The notes: generated by a model not told the origin, from the sequence alone. Positions 25,501 to 34,623 are shown, counted from the first letter of the stretch. The stretch: DNA of 64,000 nt from Cytobacillus pseudoceanisediminis (GCF_023516215.1 NZ_CP097349.1:620001-684000); one strand, 5' to 3'. Made by a program: numbers and translations.

Positions 25501-27546
25501 TTCTTTCCTGAATTTCGAAACATTTACCCGGCCTGAAAAGAACACGGCACCGCCGCCCATATCGGAAAGCCGGTCCGGAGTCAGCGAATTGACCAGATGT
25601 TTTGTTCCTGGGGCGTCAGCCCATAACCCCTGTGAAACAACTGTACCAGGAAGGACAAGTTCTCCGACAGCCGCTTTGAGTTCGCATTCTCCTCGTTCAT
25701 TCCAAATACGAACCAAGTCACCATCTTTAATTTCAGCATTTGCAGCATCCCTTGTATTTATGTGAAGACGCGGTTCCTTCTCCATCGCTGCATGTTTTGT
25801 ATTATTTGAAAAAGTTGAATTCAAAAAGTTATGGTTCGGTGCAGGCACAAACAGAAAAGGGAATTTATTTTCTTCCTTCAGCGGTATGTATGCCGGCAGA
25901 GGAGGATACCCATCATCTTTCATTCTCTGCGAGTATAATTCTATTTTTCCGCTAGGCGTAGGCAGCCTGCCAGGAAAAAGCGGTTTTACCCTCGCTTTGA
26001 TAAACTTGTTTTTCTTCAGAGATTCAGCATTGATTTCTTTGATTAGGGGGTTAGCTGGAAAATCTAGTGCGGCATCAATCATTTCTTCTTCTGTTTCTTT
26101 AAATACGGCATCATGAAAGCCCATTCCTTCTGCAAGAAGCCGAAACACTTCGACATTGGATTTTGACTCGCCGTATGGTTCTATGACTGGCTCCTGAATT
26201 TGCATGTAGTGGTGCCAATAGGATGAATAGATGTCCGTATTCTCAAAAGAAGAAGCTGCCGGCAGAACAATATCGGCATACTTGGCCGTTTCGGTTAAGA
26301 ACAGATCATGGACAACAAGGAACAAATCCTCCCTCTGCAGCCCTTGACGGACTTTATTCCCCTCTGGTGCAACAACAGCAGGGTTGGTTCCATAGACATA
26401 CATAGATTTAATCGGTTTTTCCAGTTCAAGGAGTGCCGAACCGATCTGATTCATATTAATGATGCGTGTATCCTTTTTGTGCAGGAGGTCAGGCCTTTGA
26501 AGGGCTCCAGTATTAAAAGCAAGATAGCCGGAGTTTCCCTTGATGGCACCGCCGCCCTTTAAGAGCCAGTGTCCTGTAATTGCAGGAAGACATGAAATGG
26601 TGCGGATGCACATTCCGCCATTGTCGTGATGCTGTGGCCCGTTGCCGATTCGGATAAAAGCAGGGGAAGTCTTTCCATACATACGGGCTAATTTCAAAAT
26701 ATCATCTTTGGGCACACCTGTTATGCCGGCTACTGTTTCAGGATCATACTCCTTCACATGTTCACGAAGTTCCTGGTGGCCAACCGTATACTTTTTCAGA
26801 AAGTTCTCGTCGGCCAGATTTTCGGCAAACAAGACATGCATCATGCCAAGGGCCAGAGCAGCATCAGTGCCGGGAGTAATCGGTATAAACCAGTCGGCCA
26901 TTTTTCCAGTCTGGTTTTTATGGACATCAATCACAACGATTTTCGCACCGCTCTTTCTTGCTTTTTGTGCGAGAATCATTTGATGCATGTTCGTGCTGAC
27001 TGCATTAATGCCCCATAGAATAATGAGCTTTGAATGGATGGTATCTTCTGGATCTATTCCAAAGCTACCGCCCATTGTGTACGTATATCCAGCTGTACCG
27101 GCAGATTGGCAAATCGTCCTCTCAAGGCGTGATGCTCCGACTTTATGGAAGAAACGGCGGTCCATTCCTTCTGCGTTTAATCTGCCCATATTTCCGTAGA
27201 AACTATATGGCAGGATGCTTTCAGGGCCATTATTGACAATTAGCTCCTTCCATCTGGAGGTAATTGTGTCTATCGCCTCTTTCCACCCAATCCGTTCAAA
27301 ATGACCATCACCTTTGGTGCCAGTACGCTTCATTGGATATTTTAGGCGATCCTTATCATAGATCCTTGAAGGCATGCTGCGGACCTTATTGCATATATTC
27401 CCCTGTGTTACGGGGTGATTGGGATCTCCTTCAACTTTTACGATTCTTCCTTCTTTTTTATGAATGAGAAGGCCGCATTGATCGGGGCAATCCAGGGAGC
27501 AAACGGATGGGAAAACACCATTTAATATTTTGCTGTAAGAGTTCAT
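25498..27546 (-). CDS. Molybdopterin-dependent oxidoreductase (YoaE-like)
   Basis: A 682-residue DMSO-reductase-superfamily enzyme. The N-terminal 4Fe-4S motif is CSLDCPDQC with a distal Cys in GNICNK; molybdopterin-binding regions include SAGTAGYTYTMGG, ILWGINAVSTNMHQ, IRIGNGPQHHDNGG and the C-terminal MopB_CT domain from about residue 560. B. subtilis YoaE is the closest known relative in size and layout. I start at 27546 because the AAGGAG lies inside the longer frame's first codons. No partner Fe-S or membrane subunit is adjacent, so the electron partner is unknown. No Tat signal: cytoplasmic. Needs molybdate, while modA is deleted nearby. Confidence 0.9.
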   Translation of the reverse strand: MNSYSKILNGVFPSVCSLDCPDQCGLLIHKKEGRIVKVEGDPNHPVTQGNICNKVRSMPSRIYDKDRLKYPMKRTGTKGDGHFERIGWKEAIDTITSRWKELIVNNGPESILPYSFYGNMGRLNAEGMDRRFFHKVGASRLERTICQSAGTAGYTYTMGGSFGIDPEDTIHSKLIILWGINAVSTNMHQMILAQKARKSGAKIVVIDVHKNQTGKMADWFIPITPGTDAALALGMMHVLFAENLADENFLKKYTVGHQELREHVKEYDPETVAGITGVPKDDILKLARMYGKTSPAFIRIGNGPQHHDNGGMCIRTISCLPAITGHWLLKGGGAIKGNSGYLAFNTGALQRPDLLHKKDTRIINMNQIGSALLELEKPIKSMYVYGTNPAVVAPEGNKVRQGLQREDLFLVVHDLFLTETAKYADIVLPAASSFENTDIYSSYWHHYMQIQEPVIEPYGESKSNVEVFRLLAEGMGFHDAVFKETEEEMIDAALDFPANPLIKEINAESLKKNKFIKARVKPLFPGRLPTPSGKIELYSQRMKDDGYPPLPAYIPLKEENKFPFLFVPAPNHNFLNSTFSNNTKHAAMEKEPRLHINTRDAANAEIKDGDLVRIWNERGECELKAAVGELVLPGTVVSQGLWADAPGTKHLVNSLTPDRLSDMGGGAVFFSGRVNVSKFRKE

Positions 27547-27598
27547 GTCCACATACTCCTTCATCATAGTATTTCGATCATAACATAAAATTCAGATT

Positions 27599-27638
27599 AT
27601 TTGATGGGTGTCTGGGGGCATCCATCAAATTTTTATAG
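27599..27638. repeat. Hairpin in divergent intergenic region
   Basis: Perfect nine-base arms ATTTGATGG/CCATCAAAT with a 14-base G-rich loop, followed by T5 on the plus strand. It looks like a terminator but follows no plus-strand gene; possibly a leader or the remnant of one. Confidence 0.45.
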
Positions 27639-27735
27639 TGAAACACCAAGCCTCATATTTGAAATTATTCTTTGTAAAAAATTTTATAAAATAGGTTGGT
27701 AGATTCAGAATACATCCGGGCAGGTGAACAGAGAA

Positions 27736-28058
27736 ATGGCGATAAAAATTGCGATTGCAGATGATCATAAGCTCTTCAGAGAAGGGGTCAAACGGATACT
27801 GGAAATGGAAGAGGACCTTGAAGCAGCTGCTGAAGGGGAAGATGGCCGTGATGCTCTCATAATTGATAAGAATTATAGGCCTGACGTTATGATTATGAAT
27901 ATTCGATATGCCTATTATGAATGGCATCTAAGCAGTGGATAAGCTGAATGAATACAGTCATTAGTTTATTTTTTTATGATGATGAGAATTATGCACGAGG
28001 GTGCCTGGATAAAGAGATGATCTCTCCCTATGAAAAGCAGGATGAGTCGTACACATAA
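27736..28058 (+). pseudogene. Decayed degU-like response regulator remnant
   Basis: The first 60 codons (MAIKIAIADDHKLFREGVKR...) are a clear NarL/DegU-type receiver start. The phospho-acceptor segment reads MIMNI (Asp to Asn); an extra base then shifts the frame to one reading DMPIMNGI, followed by TAA where Glu is expected, then AVDKLNEYS. A third frame gives FYDDENYARGCLDKEM, matching DegU HDDENYV...LLKEM with residues lost. The LuxR-type DNA-binding domain is absent and a terminator follows. Several independent lesions show true decay, unlike the one-base breaks elsewhere. No degS-like gene is adjacent. Confidence 0.8.
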
Positions 28059-28062
28059 GGAG

Positions 28063-28089
28063 ACGCCTTCAAGCTGGAGGTGTTTTTTT
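28063..28089 (+). terminator. Intrinsic terminator after the degU remnant
   Basis: ACGCCTTC/GGAGGTGT stem (two G-U pairs) with T7. Confidence 0.75.
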
Positions 28090-28111
28090 AATTTAAAAAA
28101 CTTGTTGATTT

Positions 28112-28126
28112 TGATAATCATTATCA
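28112..28126. promoter_or_regulatory. Fur box 1
   Basis: TGATAATCATTATCA is a perfect 7-1-7 inverted repeat identical to the Bacillus Fur consensus core. It lies 68 bases before the TTG start of the next gene. Confidence 0.85.
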
Positions 28127-28143
28127 ATTAAAATGAAGATAGG

Positions 28144-28158
28144 TGATAATCGTTTTCA
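28144..28158. promoter_or_regulatory. Fur box 2 (partial)
   Basis: TGATAATCGTTTTCA keeps the left half-site exactly and most of the right; spaced 32 bases from box 1. Confidence 0.6.
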
Positions 28159-28193
28159 ATCATACATAGTTTTGATTTTAAGGAGGCGAGGAG

Positions 28194-28961
28194 TTGATCA
28201 AAAACCCTCAAGTATCCGTCCGCACAATGACTGACCAGAATTTAACGGATTTTATCCGGTGTCCTTATAAATTTTATTACGCACATATTGAAAAGAAAAA
28301 ACATCCTCTTGGCTGGCGTCAGGCCATTCAGCATATTATCAATAAAGTTGTTTCATCCTATTTTCAGCTGCCGCAAAGCCATCGGACCCCTGCAAACGTT
28401 TTGATGCTGATCGATCAATATTGGGGAAGGCTGGAGCTGCGTATGTTTGATTCCCAGCTCCAATATTATATGGCTGCAGCAGCTATAACTGATGGTTTAA
28501 TGAGAAACTTAAGCAGTGAATCTGAAATAGCACAGCCGCTGTTTTTGTATGAAAAGTTCAGAATGAATCTTAAAGAACTGAATGCAGATCTTTCTTTAAC
28601 TTTTGATGTCGCGGAATGGCAGCAGGATTCTTTTATAGTGAAGAAATTCCTGGTAGATGCTGATGAGCAAATGCTTGAGCTTTATTGTCACTTAACAGTG
28701 GTTTTTTCAGAAAAGGTATTTGGAATAAGTCCGGCCAGAATTGAGGTCGTGACATTAATGGATGGTGAGAGGCATGTATTCAATCCAAATAAAGATAGCC
28801 TTGAAGCGGGATTAAACTATCTGCAGATGATGAAGACGCTTCTTGAAGACACAAAGCAGTTTTCGGATTTATACAATATGAATGAGTGTCCAGCCTGTCC
28901 TTTTCAGGGAGTCTGTGACAGGGATGAAAAGAACGAGAGAAAACCAAAATACTTATCTTAA
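28194..28961 (+). CDS. Fe-S PD-(D/E)XK-fold protein, probably inactive nuclease
   Basis: A 255-residue protein like the RecB/Cas4 nuclease family. Near the N-terminus FIRCPYKFYY supplies one Cys, and the C-terminus has CPACPFQGVC, together the four-Cys arrangement of AddB/Cas4-type 4Fe-4S clusters. The fold's helix GWRQAIQHIINKVV and an Asp in LTFDVAEW are present, but where (D/E)xK is expected the sequence is SFIVKKFLVD, with no acidic residue at the first position. So the cluster seems kept and catalysis probably lost (inference). TTG start after AAGGAGG. Two Fur boxes upstream predict iron repression. No partner helicase nearby. Confidence 0.75.
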   Translation: MIKNPQVSVRTMTDQNLTDFIRCPYKFYYAHIEKKKHPLGWRQAIQHIINKVVSSYFQLPQSHRTPANVLMLIDQYWGRLELRMFDSQLQYYMAAAAITDGLMRNLSSESEIAQPLFLYEKFRMNLKELNADLSLTFDVAEWQQDSFIVKKFLVDADEQMLELYCHLTVVFSEKVFGISPARIEVVTLMDGERHVFNPNKDSLEAGLNYLQMMKTLLEDTKQFSDLYNMNECPACPFQGVCDRDEKNERKPKYLS

Positions 28962-28964
28962 AAA

Positions 28965-28992
28965 AGGCGCCTGGGGAAAACCAGGCGCTTCT
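28965..28992 (+). terminator. Intrinsic terminator
   Basis: GCGCCTGG/CCAGGCGC perfect stem with A-rich 5' side and short T tail. Confidence 0.75.
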
Positions 28993-29106
28993 GTTGTTTA
29001 TGAATATGCACAACCGATTTAGGGTGAATGTATTTCCATTGCTTTTAATTGAATTTCCCGCTAAAGTTTTTACAGGGATGTTAGATAGAAAGGTTGAGAT
29101 TCTTCT

Positions 29107-30168
29107 TTGAATATACTAATTACAGGTGCAAACGGTTTTTTAGGGAAAAAGCTTTCATTAAAGCTTTTGGAACAGGGGCATGAACTTTATTTATTAGTCA
29201 GGAGCAGAAAGCGGCTGGATGCCTTCATGCAAGGCGAAGGAAGCGATTTTTCCAGACAGATTCATATATTGGAAGGCGATGTTACCGAAGAACATCTTGG
29301 ATTAAATAGAGAACTTATGAATTCATTAAAAGGAAAGTTGGATGCCTTATACCATAGTGCAGCACTTCTATCATTTGATGAAAAGGATCGGGATAAGACT
29401 TATAAAGTGAATGTGGGAGGAACAGAAAATGTTCTGAATCTTGCTTTGGAAATAAATTGTCCAAAAGTTTTATATATCAGTACCGCCTATACGGTTGGGA
29501 CAGATACTCAGGGGGCGGAGGCTCTTTACTCTGTGGACAGGCGTTTTGTAAATCCCTATGAAGCTTCCAAGTGCGAGGCAGAACACCTCGTATATACATT
29601 CCGGGATAAACTGGATATTGTTATTCTCCGTCCCGGTATTATCATCGGTGATTCCAGAACAGGTGAAGCTGATACAAACTTCGGCTTATATGGATTTCTA
29701 AAAGGCATCAAGATCTTGAAAAAACGGGCCATGCGAAGACAAGACGGCCAAACGTGCAGAATCTATTTGGATCCTGAAGTTGCCCAGAATTTTGTGCCGG
29801 TGAATTATGTTATAGATACACTGGATGCCGCCCTGATTCATGCAGAAAATGGCGGGATCTTCAACATTACAAATCCTAATCCGCCTCTGCAATCAGATGT
29901 ATATGAAATAGTAAGAGAGGTACTGAATTTTCCGCAATTGGAGATGTGTATCCCAGGATCATCTGCAGAAATGACTAGTGAGGAAAAGGCTTTTCATAAT
30001 TCAATGAGCATTTTCCACAGTTATTTCCAGCGGACCATTGATTTTCCATCAGACAATACGGAAAGGATGCTTGCAGATGCAGGAGTTCACATGCTGCAAA
30101 TGGACCGTGATGTATTAACAAGAATAATAGCAGGATATTTACTCGATGAAGCGGGTATACCTTCCTGA
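29107..30168 (+). CDS. Extended SDR / NAD-dependent epimerase-reductase
   Basis: A 353-residue extended short-chain dehydrogenase. NAD(P)-binding TGANGFLG at residues 6-13, VGGTENVL, the active-site YISTAY and PYEASK (YxxxK), and RPGIIIGDSRTGE. It resembles thioester-reductase/fatty-acyl-reductase type (NAD_binding_4) SDRs more than sugar epimerases, because of the SAALLSF and STAYTVG segments. TTG start after AAAGGTTGAG. Substrate unknown; monocistronic with a terminator. Confidence 0.87.
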   Translation: MNILITGANGFLGKKLSLKLLEQGHELYLLVRSRKRLDAFMQGEGSDFSRQIHILEGDVTEEHLGLNRELMNSLKGKLDALYHSAALLSFDEKDRDKTYKVNVGGTENVLNLALEINCPKVLYISTAYTVGTDTQGAEALYSVDRRFVNPYEASKCEAEHLVYTFRDKLDIVILRPGIIIGDSRTGEADTNFGLYGFLKGIKILKKRAMRRQDGQTCRIYLDPEVAQNFVPVNYVIDTLDAALIHAENGGIFNITNPNPPLQSDVYEIVREVLNFPQLEMCIPGSSAEMTSEEKAFHNSMSIFHSYFQRTIDFPSDNTERMLADAGVHMLQMDRDVLTRIIAGYLLDEAGIPS

Positions 30169-30170
30169 CG

Positions 30171-30207
30171 AAAGAAAGACCGGGGATTGAATTCCCGGTC
30201 TTTCTTT
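30171..30207. terminator. Bidirectional terminator
   Basis: Perfect AAAGAAAGACCGGG/CCCGGTCTTTCTTT stem between convergent genes. Confidence 0.93.
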
Positions 30208-30208
30208 A

Positions 30209-31315
30209 TCATTCATGTCTGTTCCCCGTCTTTTTGGGCACCTGCTTCAAGGGGGCTTTTAAAAGCTTCCTGTGCTTAATTTCCATAGTCTGAATTTGAT
30301 TCAATTCCTCAATTAAGTCATGGATGGAGAGAACCTCATATAGAATGGCAGTTTCGGGCTGGACATGGTGGTGTGTGCGCGGTTTTAAGCCCCCCGCAGG
30401 GTTCAGCTGTTTTTGGTCAATAAACCACTGTGTTACCTCGCTGATTTTTTTATGATGGCTTTCTGTAATAAGAAAGACCGGGTCATATAGGCTGTTTTTT
30501 ATATCCTCAAGAACAGCAGCGGCAGCCTTTTTCCTGTCTTCCTCCAGCTCCGGAAGGCCAGTTGGCAGAAAGATCAAGTTCCCCACGTGATAGGTAATCT
30601 GCCTTAAAATAGTCAATTTTTTATATTCATAATGAAAGTCGCGCATGTCTTCACGGCTAAATCGGTGATACCTATATTCAGCTTTTTGATAATGGCATAA
30701 AGTTTCCGTTTTATCGATATCTTTAATAAGTCTTTGAAAATCAGAACGGACAGTGCCATCAGATCCCTGTGAATTGAAAATTTCAAGTCCTCTTTTATGT
30801 AAAATGTCACCGGATCGTCTGTAAAGGGCATGTATGTTTTTTATGATGGATGTTGAGTAATTGGGCGGCATGACAAAAAAGTTAACTGCTGTGGAAACGA
30901 CAATTCCGGTAGTGGTAGTCCCCAATCGAATGAAAAAAGAGGACAGATAATGGTCCTGTACCGTTGAAATCATAGCGACACCTGTTAATGTAGCCACCAG
31001 CATCCCATCATGAAGCTTCAGCTTATGGCAGACTATGATTGTCGTAAGCGAAACGGCAGCATAACTGTATGGGCTGTCCCCGAAAATGAACGTAAATAAT
31101 ACAGCAAAGCCCGCACCAATGGCTGCCGCAGGAAATCTGACATATGCTTTCCGAATGGAGTCCGCAACAGTAGGTTCAATCGTTACGATGGCCGTAATCA
31201 CAGCAAACATGGCTGGCCAATCCAGCATATGGCAAATAAAAGCTGTTATAAAAACAGCCAGTCCGGTTTTGGCGATTCTTCCTCCAATAAAATTATATGG
31301 AATAGTCTGTTTCAT
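30209..31315 (-). CDS. Aromatic-acid-exporter (ArAE)/FUSC-family membrane protein
   Basis: A 368-residue protein. The N-terminal half has about four to six TM helices (residues 5-150, including GGRIAKTGLAVFITAFICHM and AAIGAGFAVLFTFIFGDSP); the C-terminal half is a cytoplasmic helical domain typical of DUF939/YqjA-type ArAE proteins. Start at the ATG after AAGGA; the longer frame begins in non-conserved sequence. Family members are putative efflux proteins for aromatic acids; substrate unproved. Confidence 0.83.
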   Translation of the reverse strand: MKQTIPYNFIGGRIAKTGLAVFITAFICHMLDWPAMFAVITAIVTIEPTVADSIRKAYVRFPAAAIGAGFAVLFTFIFGDSPYSYAAVSLTTIIVCHKLKLHDGMLVATLTGVAMISTVQDHYLSSFFIRLGTTTTGIVVSTAVNFFVMPPNYSTSIIKNIHALYRRSGDILHKRGLEIFNSQGSDGTVRSDFQRLIKDIDKTETLCHYQKAEYRYHRFSREDMRDFHYEYKKLTILRQITYHVGNLIFLPTGLPELEEDRKKAAAAVLEDIKNSLYDPVFLITESHHKKISEVTQWFIDQKQLNPAGGLKPRTHHHVQPETAILYEVLSIHDLIEELNQIQTMEIKHRKLLKAPLKQVPKKTGNRHE

Positions 31316-31514
31316 ACATAATCCTTCTTTAAATCGTGGTTTCAATATTAAATTTATATTAGTGCAAGAAACCAATAAGAGCAAATGCGAATCTTCTGAC
31401 AAAAAGAAATTATCCCGGTGACATCATCTGATAGTATGTTAAAATAGACAACTATAAAGTATAAATACTGAATATATATAAGATTTTACGGACTTAGAGG
31501 AAGGGTGAGTTTGA

Positions 31515-32030
31515 ATGTCAATTAAAAGTGTGAAAGCCCATTTCAAAAAATGGGATCGGGAACAGGATGTAATGGAGTTTGATTCTTTAAGCGCAACAGT
31601 GGAACAGGCTGCTGAAACAATCGGTGTCAGCCCTGCACAAATTGCCAAGACTCTTTCCTTCAGGGGTGATGGGGATGAAGCAATTCTTGTGGTGGCAGCA
31701 GGCGACGCCAAAGTGGATAACAAGAAGTTCCGGAAAACGTTCGGTCTCAAAGCCCGGATGCTTTCAGCTGAGGAAGTCCTCGAACAGACGGGCCATGCCG
31801 TAGGCGGAGTGTGTCCATTTGGACTGAAAAATAATCTGGATGTATATCTGGATGAATCTATGAAAAGATTCGAGACCCTTTTCCCTGCATGCGGAAGCAG
31901 CAATTCCGCCATTGAACTGACACCTGCTGAAATTAATACATATTCAGATGCAAAAGCCTGGGTGGATGTGTGCAAGGACTGGGAAGAGGCGCTGATCATT
32001 GAACGGCCACTGGAAAAAATAACGAAATAG
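31515..32030 (+). CDS. YbaK/EbsC aminoacyl-tRNA deacylase-like protein
   Basis: A 171-residue YbaK-domain protein. Family marks: AQIAKTLSFRG with the conserved Lys, AAGDAKVDNKKFRK, and GHAVGGVCPFGL followed by the SSNSAIELTP segment. YbaK proteins hydrolyse mischarged Cys-tRNAPro in trans; related members act on other tRNAs, so specificity is uncertain. AAGGGTGAG precedes the start. Monocistronic. Confidence 0.9.
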   Translation: MSIKSVKAHFKKWDREQDVMEFDSLSATVEQAAETIGVSPAQIAKTLSFRGDGDEAILVVAAGDAKVDNKKFRKTFGLKARMLSAEEVLEQTGHAVGGVCPFGLKNNLDVYLDESMKRFETLFPACGSSNSAIELTPAEINTYSDAKAWVDVCKDWEEALIIERPLEKITK

Positions 32031-32127
32031 AAGTGATATTTACGTGCCGAAATCAAAAATGTGTTGTATGATTATAATTATTAATGAATAAATATATAGA
32101 TTTGCGGATTAGGAGAGCAGATAATTC

Positions 32128-33306
32128 ATGGGAAAGAATCTGATTATTAAACATATTGATGAACTTCAGGATGACTTTAATAGAATAAGCACTTATATCG
32201 GCGAGAATCCCGAATTGGGCCATGAAGAGTACAAGGCATGCAAAGTATTGACAGAGGAGCTTGAAAAGCATGGCTTTTCTGTAGAAATCGGCATATGCGG
32301 TTTACCGACTGCTTTTACCGGAACTTATGACAGCGGAAAAGAAGGTCCTGTGATTGGATACATGTCTGAATACGACGCATTGCCTGAAGTGGGGCATGCA
32401 TGCGGTCATAATCTAATCGGGACAATGGGGATTGCTGCAGGAATAGGACTAAGTAAAGTGATTCGTGAAACTGGAGGAAAGGTTATTGTCTTTGGCACGC
32501 CTGCAGAGGAGACGAAGGGCGGTAAGGTGACCATGGCTGAAGCTGGTATTTTTGATGTTTTGGATGCAGCGATCATGGTTCATCCCCTTGACAATTTTGT
32601 GAAAAGCGGGACATCACTGGCAATGGATGCTATACAGTTTGAGTTTTTTGGCAAATCAGCACATGCAGCTGCCAGCCCTCATTTAGGAATTAATGCGTTG
32701 GACGCTGTCCTGCAAACGTTCAACAGCATAAACGCTCTGCGTCAGCATATCAAACCTGATGCCAGAATCCATGGCATTATTACGGAAGGTGGCAAAGCCG
32801 CAAACGTGGTTCCGGACTATGCGGTTGCCCAATTTTATGTTCGTGCATCCAAACGTGAGTATGTGAATGAACTTGTAGAAAAGGTCAAGAAATGTGCAGA
32901 AGGGGCAGCTTTGCAGACTGGTGCCGAAATGAAGTGGTCATTTTATGAGTTTTCTTATGATGATATGGTTACGAACAGCCCTTTATCAGAAGCATTCAAT
33001 AAAGAACTGCTTTCTCTTGGTGTGAATGAGGAGGAAATTCTGGAACAGAAGAATGGGTCAGGTTCTCTTGACATGGGGAATGTCAGCCAGGCAGCCCCTT
33101 CCATCCATCCTTATATTAAAATATGCAATGAGGCATATGCTTGCCACACCCATGAATTCCGGGAAGCTGCTATGAGTGAGCAGGCTAAAGAAGCCATGAT
33201 CCTCGGGGCCAAGGCAATGGCACTTACGGGGTATGAAGTGTTAACCAATCAGGAGCTTTTAAAACAGATTAAAGAAGAATTCAAGTCAAACAAGGCATTA
33301 GCTTAA
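32128..33306 (+). CDS. M20-family amidohydrolase (AbgB/p-aminobenzoyl-glutamate hydrolase-like)
   Basis: A 392-residue M20D metallo-hydrolase. Metal ligands: SEYDALPEVGHACGHNL (Asp, His, Cys-Gly-His), PAEETKGGK (Glu pair), HPL and the C-terminal CHTHEF His. The lid/dimerisation domain spans about 175-290. Acts on N-acyl amino acids, peptides or p-aminobenzoyl-glutamate by family; substrate unproved. GGAGAG precedes the ATG. Confidence 0.9.
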   Translation: MGKNLIIKHIDELQDDFNRISTYIGENPELGHEEYKACKVLTEELEKHGFSVEIGICGLPTAFTGTYDSGKEGPVIGYMSEYDALPEVGHACGHNLIGTMGIAAGIGLSKVIRETGGKVIVFGTPAEETKGGKVTMAEAGIFDVLDAAIMVHPLDNFVKSGTSLAMDAIQFEFFGKSAHAAASPHLGINALDAVLQTFNSINALRQHIKPDARIHGIITEGGKAANVVPDYAVAQFYVRASKREYVNELVEKVKKCAEGAALQTGAEMKWSFYEFSYDDMVTNSPLSEAFNKELLSLGVNEEEILEQKNGSGSLDMGNVSQAAPSIHPYIKICNEAYACHTHEFREAAMSEQAKEAMILGAKAMALTGYEVLTNQELLKQIKEEFKSNKALA

Positions 33307-33315
33307 AATCCAAAA

Positions 33316-33358
33316 TAAGGCCATGATCCATAAGAAACATACGGATCATGGCCATTAT
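33316..33358. terminator. Bidirectional terminator
   Basis: Perfect 11-base stem GGCCATGATCC/GGATCATGGCC between convergent genes. Confidence 0.9.
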
Positions 33359-33359
33359 A

Positions 33360-33569
33360 TTATGATAAACTATCCCATTCTGAATACAGTCCGGTTCCAT
33401 TGCAGCCCTGGCAGTCAAATTGGTTGGCATGATAAGCGAATTCATTCCCCGGATAGAGTGAAAAACCCCTGCCGTAACAGTCAGGACACTTGTTTTCTTC
33501 CTTCATGCGATTGACATGATTTTGATATCTGCTTTCGCGCCATTCATTAAAGGCATTCAATAATCCCAT
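33360..33569 (-). CDS. Small zinc-finger protein with two DnaJ-type CxxCxGxG motifs
   Basis: A 69-residue protein. CPDCYGRGF and CQGCNGTGL are the CxxCxGxG knuckles used by DnaJ to bind one zinc. The N-terminal 30 residues are helical and charged. Start at the ATG six bases or so after GAGGTG rather than the ATG 18 bases upstream. No J-domain. Function unknown; possibly binds unfolded protein or a partner through the zinc knuckle. Confidence 0.78.
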   Translation of the reverse strand: MGLLNAFNEWRESRYQNHVNRMKEENKCPDCYGRGFSLYPGNEFAYHANQFDCQGCNGTGLYSEWDSLS

Positions 33570-33690
33570 CTTTTTCACCTCAGCCATTTTTTCCTTATTT
33601 TGAATAAAATGGGCAGATTTTATACACTTCGGTACTATAGTATATGAATAAAGTGGGACTAGTGTGAAAAAAAGCTTGTTCTAAAAATGA

Positions 33691-34590
33691 CTATTTTCCC
33701 TTAGGGTGCTTCCATTTTTCGCCGAGTGCTTCGATAAAAATGCTGACATTCTTTTTTTCCTGCATGATGGGGGATAGAACATAGGAAAGAGTGCGTTTGA
33801 ATTCCTGATTTTTCACTTTGATTATAGACAGGTTATTTTGTTTAACGTCCCTTTCGACGACGCTTCCGGAAAGAATGCTTATTCCCAGCCCGTTGATGAG
33901 TGTTTCTTTTATCCCCTGGTTGCTGCTGATCGTTAAAAGTGATTTCACCTTAAGGCCATTTGATCTGACTACATGGTTAAAATACTCACGTGTCCCTGAC
34001 CCGTTTTCCCTCATGATCCATTGCTGATTTTGAAGGTCAGCAATGGTTGTTTCCTCTTTTTGTACCAATGGATGCTGGTTGGAAGTCACAATAAATAATT
34101 CATCCTCTAAAAAGGGAGTCACGATAAGCTCTCTTTCATTTGTCTGGCCTTCTATTAACCCTATATCCACATGATGGGACCGTGTTGACTGAACAACTTC
34201 CTCTGTGTTGGCAATCGTCACCTGGAGATTAAGCTCAGGATACTGATTCTGCAAATCAAGCAGGAGGGGAGGCAGGATGTACTCCCCTATAGTGAAACTG
34301 GCCGCAATTTTCAAGTCTCCTTTAATGGTGTTTTGCTGCTCTAAAATTTCCTGCCTGGTTTGCTCGTAAATGGTAATCATCTGCTTGGCCCGGTCATATA
34401 ATATTTCACCGCTGGGCGTAATTTTCAAGTATTTTGGAGAGCGTTGAAATAGTTTGGTCTGAAATTCCTTTTCCAGATTTTTAATATGCAGGCTGACACT
34501 GGGCTGTGACATTAGAAGGAGCTCGGCCGTCTTCGTAAAATTTTTAACTTCAGCCAATGTGACGAATGTTTTTAACGCATCATAGTACAA
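33691..34590 (-). CDS. cysL: LysR-type activator of sulfite reductase (CysL)
   Basis: A 299-residue LysR regulator: winged HTH at 1-60 (TKTAELLLMSQPSVSLHIKNLE) and a periplasmic-binding-like effector domain. It is divergent from cysJI, and B. subtilis CysL (same length, same arrangement) activates cysJI and represses itself. A perfect 15-base palindrome lies just upstream of its start. Effector not known. Confidence 0.9.
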   Translation of the reverse strand: MYYDALKTFVTLAEVKNFTKTAELLLMSQPSVSLHIKNLEKEFQTKLFQRSPKYLKITPSGEILYDRAKQMITIYEQTRQEILEQQNTIKGDLKIAASFTIGEYILPPLLLDLQNQYPELNLQVTIANTEEVVQSTRSHHVDIGLIEGQTNERELIVTPFLEDELFIVTSNQHPLVQKEETTIADLQNQQWIMRENGSGTREYFNHVVRSNGLKVKSLLTISSNQGIKETLINGLGISILSGSVVERDVKQNNLSIIKVKNQEFKRTLSYVLSPIMQEKKNVSIFIEALGEKWKHPKGK

Positions 34591-34608
34591 AATATCACCC
34601 TTTCTATA

Positions 34609-34623
34609 ATTAATAATATTAAT
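34609..34623. promoter_or_regulatory. Candidate CysL-binding palindrome
   Basis: ATTAATAATATTAAT is a perfect palindrome, in the divergent cysL-cysJ region and close to the cysL start, where LysR regulators bind. A related AATTAATATT stretch follows at about 34634. Confidence 0.5.

Noticed and set aside
25439..27467. Plus-strand open frames opposite the molybdopterin oxidoreductase
   Set aside because: They are shadow frames of a well-supported minus-strand gene with intact Fe-S and cofactor motifs.
30613..31421. Open frames antisense to the aromatic-exporter-like gene
   Set aside because: No ribosome sites or recognisable domains; they mirror the codon structure of the real gene.
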